Assembly: GCF_000420165.1 (NCBI RefSeq)
Contig: NZ_ATUK01000010.1
Coordinates: 558,001 to 622,000, forward strand
DNA from: Thioalkalivibrio sp. AKL19
GTDB lineage: Bacteria > Pseudomonadota > Gammaproteobacteria > Ectothiorhodospirales > Ectothiorhodospiraceae
Length of the DNA: 64,000 nucleotides
Direction of reading: 5' to 3'
Positions 60,789 through 64,000 of this stretch are shown piece by piece. The notes below the pieces were generated by a model. The model had not been told where the DNA came from. It was given only the letters and a program-made list of their open reading frames with translations, and made no database searches. The position numbers and the translations under genes were made by a program. How positions within the stretch are numbered: position 1 is the first letter of the stretch; each line of letters begins with the position of its first letter.

Positions 60789-61145
60789 TTACTTGCGAAT
60801 CGGGCGACGCGGGCCCTTGCGGGTGCGTGCGTTGGTCTGCGTCTGCTGACCACGCAGCGGAAGCCCGCGGCGATGACGCACACCCCGGTAGCAGCCCAGA
60901 TCCATCAACCGCTTGATGTTCATGCTGACTTCGCGGCGAAGATCCCCTTCCACGGGGATCTTGTCGATCTGGGCGCGCAGGGCGTCCACTTCGGCATCAG
61001 TCAGATCCCGCACCTTGATGTCCCGACGCACACCGGCGGCATCGCAGATCAGGCCGGCCCGGGTCGGGCCAATGCCATAGATCGCGGTCAGCGCGATTAC
61101 CGTGTGCTTCTGGTCAGGAATATTGATTCCAGCGACGCGAGCCAT
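60789..61145 (-). CDS. rpsM: 30S ribosomal protein S13
   Basis: 118 residues: [20 protein letters not shown], and the end [26 protein letters not shown]. It follows rpmJ; a short CCGGC/GCCGG hairpin lies between them (about 61162-61180) and could be an attenuator. Confidence 0.98.
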   Translation of the reverse strand: MARVAGINIPDQKHTVIALTAIYGIGPTRAGLICDAAGVRRDIKVRDLTDAEVDALRAQIDKIPVEGDLRREVSMNIKRLMDLGCYRGVRHRRGLPLRGQQTQTNARTRKGPRRPIRK

Positions 61146-61211
61146 CCAACCTCTCCATCTAAATCCGGCAAAGCCGGCTATAGTAGCAATGAATATCCGT
61201 TACGCCAAGCG

Positions 61212-61325
61212 TTAGCCCTGGCGTTGCTTGTGGCGGGCATCCGAACAGATTACCCGCACGACACCGTTACGCCGAATCACCTTGCAGTTCCGGCAGATCG
61301 GCTTTACAGATGCACGTACCTTCAT
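61212..61325 (-). CDS. rpmJ: 50S ribosomal protein L36
   Basis: 37 residues, [20 protein letters not shown] at the start and a second CS...H part, retaining the zinc ligands (C11, C14, C27, H32), so it is the zinc-binding form. It lies between secY and rpsM as usual. Confidence 0.95.
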   Translation of the reverse strand: MKVRASVKPICRNCKVIRRNGVVRVICSDARHKQRQG

Positions 61326-61340
61326 GGTCTTTCTCCTGGT

Positions 61341-62687
61341 CTAGCGGATCCCGGTCCCGCCGAAACCCTTCAGATTCGCTTTCTTCATCAAGCCTTCGTA
61401 CTGGTGGGACACCAGATGCGACTGCAACTGGGCCATGAAATCCATCACCACGATCACGATGATCAGCAGTGACGTCCCCCCGAAGTAGAACGGCACGTTC
61501 CAGTACAGGATCAGGAACTCCGGCAACAGGCAGACGGCGGTGATGTACACCGCACCCACTGCGGTCAACCGGGTCATTACCCCGTCGATAAAGCGTTCCG
61601 TCTGCACCCCGGGCCGAATCCCCGGAATGAAGGCGCCCTGCTTTTTCAGGTTCTCCGCGGTATCCCGCGAATTGAACACCAGTGCGGTGTAGAAAAAGCA
61701 GAAGAAAATAATCGCAGCCGCATAGAACATCACGTAGAGCGGTTGCCCGGGTGCGAGCGTCGTCGAGATCTCGCGCAACCAGTCCATCCCTTCCGCCTGG
61801 CCGAACCACTGCCCAAGCGTCGAGGGGAACAGGATGATGCTCGATGCGAAGATCGGCGGGATCACCCCGGCCATATTCAGTTTCAGCGGCAGGTGGGAAG
61901 ACTGCCCACCCACCATCTTGCGCCCGACCTGACGCTTCGCATAGTTGATCGTGACCCGCCGCTGCCCCCGCTCGACGAAGACCACAAACGCGGTCACCGC
62001 CAGGGCAAGGACGATCAGGATCACCACGAATGCCGCGGCGAGCTCACCGGTTCGGGCCAGTTCCAGCGTACCGCCAATCGCACCAGGAAGCCCGGCCACG
62101 ATGCCCGCGAAGATGATGATCGAGATACCGTTCCCGATCCCGCGCTCGGTGATCTGTTCACCGAGCCACATCAGGAACAATGTCCCGGTCACCAGCGACA
62201 CAACAACGGTGAAGATAAAGATCGGGCCCGGGTTCAGCGCCATCGGCATCCCCTGGATGGTCTGCCCATTGAGCGCGATACCAATCCCAATACTCTGGAA
62301 CAGCGCCAGCGCCACGGTCCCGTAGCGCGTGTACTGCGTGATCTTCCGGCGACCCTGCTCGCCCTCCTTCTTCAGCTGCTGCAGGGCCGGCACGGTCGCC
62401 GCGAGCAGCTGCATGATGATCGCCGCCGAGATATATGGCATCACCCCGAGGGCGAAAATCGACAGCCGTTCCAGCGCACCGCCCGAGAACATGTTGAACA
62501 TGTCGAGGATCGTGCCGCTTTGTTGTTCGAAGAACTGCGACACGGCCACGGGATTGATCCCCGGGACCGGGATGAACGTACCGATCCGGTAGACCACCAG
62601 GGCGCCCAGCACGAACAGCAAGCGTTGGCGTAACTCGGTAAAGCCGGTGAGTCCGCCACCGGAACGTGCTGTCGCTCCACGCGCCAT
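61341..62687 (-). CDS. secY: Preprotein translocase subunit SecY
   Basis: 448 residues with ten membrane helices: [29 protein letters not shown], the cytoplasmic loop [18 protein letters not shown] and [23 protein letters not shown]. Channel of the Sec pathway. Confidence 0.97.
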   Translation of the reverse strand: MARGATARSGGGLTGFTELRQRLLFVLGALVVYRIGTFIPVPGINPVAVSQFFEQQSGTILDMFNMFSGGALERLSIFALGVMPYISAAIIMQLLAATVPALQQLKKEGEQGRRKITQYTRYGTVALALFQSIGIGIALNGQTIQGMPMALNPGPIFIFTVVVSLVTGTLFLMWLGEQITERGIGNGISIIIFAGIVAGLPGAIGGTLELARTGELAAAFVVILIVLALAVTAFVVFVERGQRRVTINYAKRQVGRKMVGGQSSHLPLKLNMAGVIPPIFASSIILFPSTLGQWFGQAEGMDWLREISTTLAPGQPLYVMFYAAAIIFFCFFYTALVFNSRDTAENLKKQGAFIPGIRPGVQTERFIDGVMTRLTAVGAVYITAVCLLPEFLILYWNVPFYFGGTSLLIIVIVVMDFMAQLQSHLVSHQYEGLMKKANLKGFGGTGIR

Positions 62688-62690
62688 TAT

Positions 62691-63122
62691 TTAGGCCTCA
62701 ACGCTCCCGCCGGCGGCTTCGATCGCTGCCCGCGCACCCTTGGTGACTCCCACGCCCTTGACGGCGCAGGCCTTGCCGACTTCGCCGGAGGCGAAGATCT
62801 TCGCGCTCTGGGCATCGCTACGCACCACGCCCGCGGCCTTGAGGCTCTCCAGGGTGACGTCGCCATCCACCTTCGCCAGTTCGCTCAGGCGGACCTCGGC
62901 GGCATACTGCTGCTTGCGCGAGCGGAAACCCACCTTCGGCAGGCGACGCTGCAAGGGCATCTGACCACCCTCGAAGCCGACCTTGGTGAAGCCGCCAGAG
63001 CGGGACTTCTGACCCTTGTGGCCACGGCCGCCGGTCTTGCCCAGGCCGGAGCCGATTCCGCGACCCACGCGCTTGCCTGGTTTGCGGGCGCCCGCGGGGC
63101 TTGCAATGTCATTCAGATGCAT
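62691..63122 (-). CDS. rplO: 50S ribosomal protein L15
   Basis: 143 residues: [28 protein letters not shown] followed by [18 protein letters not shown]. The conserved MHLNDI start is at 63122, although the frame is open further upstream. Confidence 0.97.
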   Translation of the reverse strand: MHLNDIASPAGARKPGKRVGRGIGSGLGKTGGRGHKGQKSRSGGFTKVGFEGGQMPLQRRLPKVGFRSRKQQYAAEVRLSELAKVDGDVTLESLKAAGVVRSDAQSAKIFASGEVGKACAVKGVGVTKGARAAIEAAGGSVEA

Positions 63123-63124
63123 CG

Positions 63125-63304
63125 TTAGACTTCCTCTACCTTCAGCAGGTACGACACCTTCTTGACCATGCCCAGATTCTCCGGGGTGGCCTCGACCGTC
63201 GCGGTGCTGTGGGTCTTGCGCAGCCCCAGACCACGCACGCACGCCTTGTGCGATGCGATGCGTCCGGCGGTGCTGCGTACCAGGGTCAGTTTCAGCTTGC
63301 TCAT
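63125..63304 (-). CDS. rpmD: 50S ribosomal protein L30
   Basis: 59 residues starting [15 protein letters not shown], with [22 protein letters not shown] in the middle. It lies between rpsE and rplO with gaps of two or three bases. Confidence 0.95.
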   Translation of the reverse strand: MSKLKLTLVRSTAGRIASHKACVRGLGLRKTHSTATVEATPENLGMVKKVSYLLKVEEV

Positions 63305-63307
63305 GGC

Positions 63308-63814
63308 TTAGCTCGTCACTTCGTCAACGGACTTGCCGCGCTTGGCAGCGACGCGTTCCGGCGAACTCACCGTGGTGAGCCCGTCGATGGTCGCCTGCAC
63401 GACGTTAATCGGGTTGCGCGAACCCACACACTTCGCGAGAACGTTGCGAACGCCGGCCACTTCCAGCACGGCGCGCATCGCACCACCGGCGATAATGCCG
63501 GTACCCTCGGAGGCGGGCTGCATGTAGACGTTGGCGGCGCCGTGGCGACCGTTCACCGCGTAGTGCAGCGTCCCGTCCTGCAGCGCGACATTGCGCATCT
63601 CCATGCGCGCCTGCTGCATGGCCTTCTGGATCGCCGCCGGCACTTCGCGCGCCTTGGCGTAGCCGTAGCCGACCCGGCCTTCGCCGTCGCCCACCACGGT
63701 CAGCGCGGCGAACCGGAACTGCCGGCCGCCCTTGACCACCTTGGCCACGCGATTGACGCCAATCAGCTTTTCCTGAAGGCCGTCCTGCGCTTCGCTTACA
63801 TCGTTACGTGCCAT
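63308..63814 (-). CDS. rpsE: 30S ribosomal protein S5
   Basis: 168 residues: [32 protein letters not shown], then [18 protein letters not shown] and the C-terminal [16 protein letters not shown]. Confidence 0.97.
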   Translation of the reverse strand: MARNDVSEAQDGLQEKLIGVNRVAKVVKGGRQFRFAALTVVGDGEGRVGYGYAKAREVPAAIQKAMQQARMEMRNVALQDGTLHYAVNGRHGAANVYMQPASEGTGIIAGGAMRAVLEVAGVRNVLAKCVGSRNPINVVQATIDGLTTVSSPERVAAKRGKSVDEVTS

Positions 63815-63840
63815 ATCTCTCTCCGCTCGATCCCGTTTGA

Positions 63841-64000
63841 CTAGAACTGCAGGCCGTTCTCACGTGCGGCGTCGGCCAGAGCCTTCACCCGTCCGTGATA
63901 ACGGAATCCCGCGCGGTCAAACGCGACCTGTTCAATGCCGGCTTTGCGCGCACGCTCGGCAATCGCCTGCCCAACACGGGCGGCGGCCTCGGCGTTGCCG
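63841..64000 (-). CDS. rplR: 50S ribosomal protein L18, C-terminal part (cut by window edge)
   Basis: The last 52 or so codons are present: [20 protein letters not shown], then [20 protein letters not shown] and the end ENGLQF. Position upstream of rpsE confirms it. Confidence 0.95.
   Translation of the reverse strand, partial: GNAEAAARVGQAIAERARKAGIEQVAFDRAGFRYHGRVKALADAARENGLQF

Overview
The window is GC-rich (roughly two thirds G+C by eye) bacterial chromosome. The gene content and order point to a gammaproteobacterium: leuS-lptE-holA-proA-nadD-rsfS-rlmH-maf, miaB-ybeZ-ybeY-corC-lnt, xerD-dsbC, lptF-lptG diverging from pepA-holC, and the spc/alpha ribosomal operons. An Ectothiorhodospiraceae/Thioalkalivibrio-like host (halo-alkaliphilic sulfur oxidiser) is my inference. 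It rests on the GC content, the small DUF families (DUF6394, DUF2189) and a very acidic insertion in the NfeD protease. No 16S rRNA or other decisive marker is present.

Layout. 1-2.1 kb: a katG catalase-peroxidase cut by the window edge, and a periplasmic glutathione-peroxidase-like protein. 2.3-7 kb: small lipoprotein, rhodanese, MazG-like pyrophosphohydrolase, an unknown membrane protein, and a DUF6394 protein directly followed by a two-RCK potassium channel. 7.1-8.3 kb: an MFS transporter broken by a frameshift. 8.6-11.6 kb: a cytoplasmic molybdopterin oxidoreductase overlapping an unrecognised, possibly ATP-grasp-like partner gene. 11.6-16.6 kb: an accessory stretch with a poly-glycine-tailed protein, small secreted and membrane proteins, a ParE-type and a RES/Xre-type toxin-antitoxin pair, a decayed second copy of the RES toxin end, dispersed hairpin repeats, a GIY-YIG protein and a putP remnant. 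16.6-26 kb: bicupin, Spy-like periplasmic protein, GntP permease plus glycerate kinase, Old Yellow Enzyme, parE (topoisomerase IV), CnoX-like thioredoxin, OsmC and DsbC. 26-33 kb: xerD, slipin and NfeD in one run, diverging from the molybdenum-cofactor genes mobA-mobB-moeA, then PilZ and RDD proteins. 33-43 kb: SGNH lipoprotein, lptG/lptF, pepA-holC and the maf-to-holA run. 43-58 kb: lptE-leuS, DUF2189, zinc ribbon, lnt-corC-ybeY-ybeZ-miaB, ssb, a YajR-like MFS transporter and uvrA. 58-64 kb: rplQ-rpoA-rpsD-rpsK-rpsM-rpmJ-secY-rplO-rpmD-rpsE-rplR, all on the minus strand.

How the genes work together. Three LPS-transport genes (lptE, lptF, lptG) supply outer-membrane assembly. KatG, the GPx-like protein, OsmC, DsbC, CnoX and OYE form a scattered redox/thiol set. 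The mob/moe genes could supply cofactor to the molybdoenzyme 20 kb away. Most of the window is conserved housekeeping. The most unusual material is the molybdoenzyme/partner pair, the 11.6-15.5 kb repeat-and-toxin region, two long perfect palindromes at gene ends (13195-13236 and 53649-53717), and an inverted-repeat-bounded element at 33160-33378.
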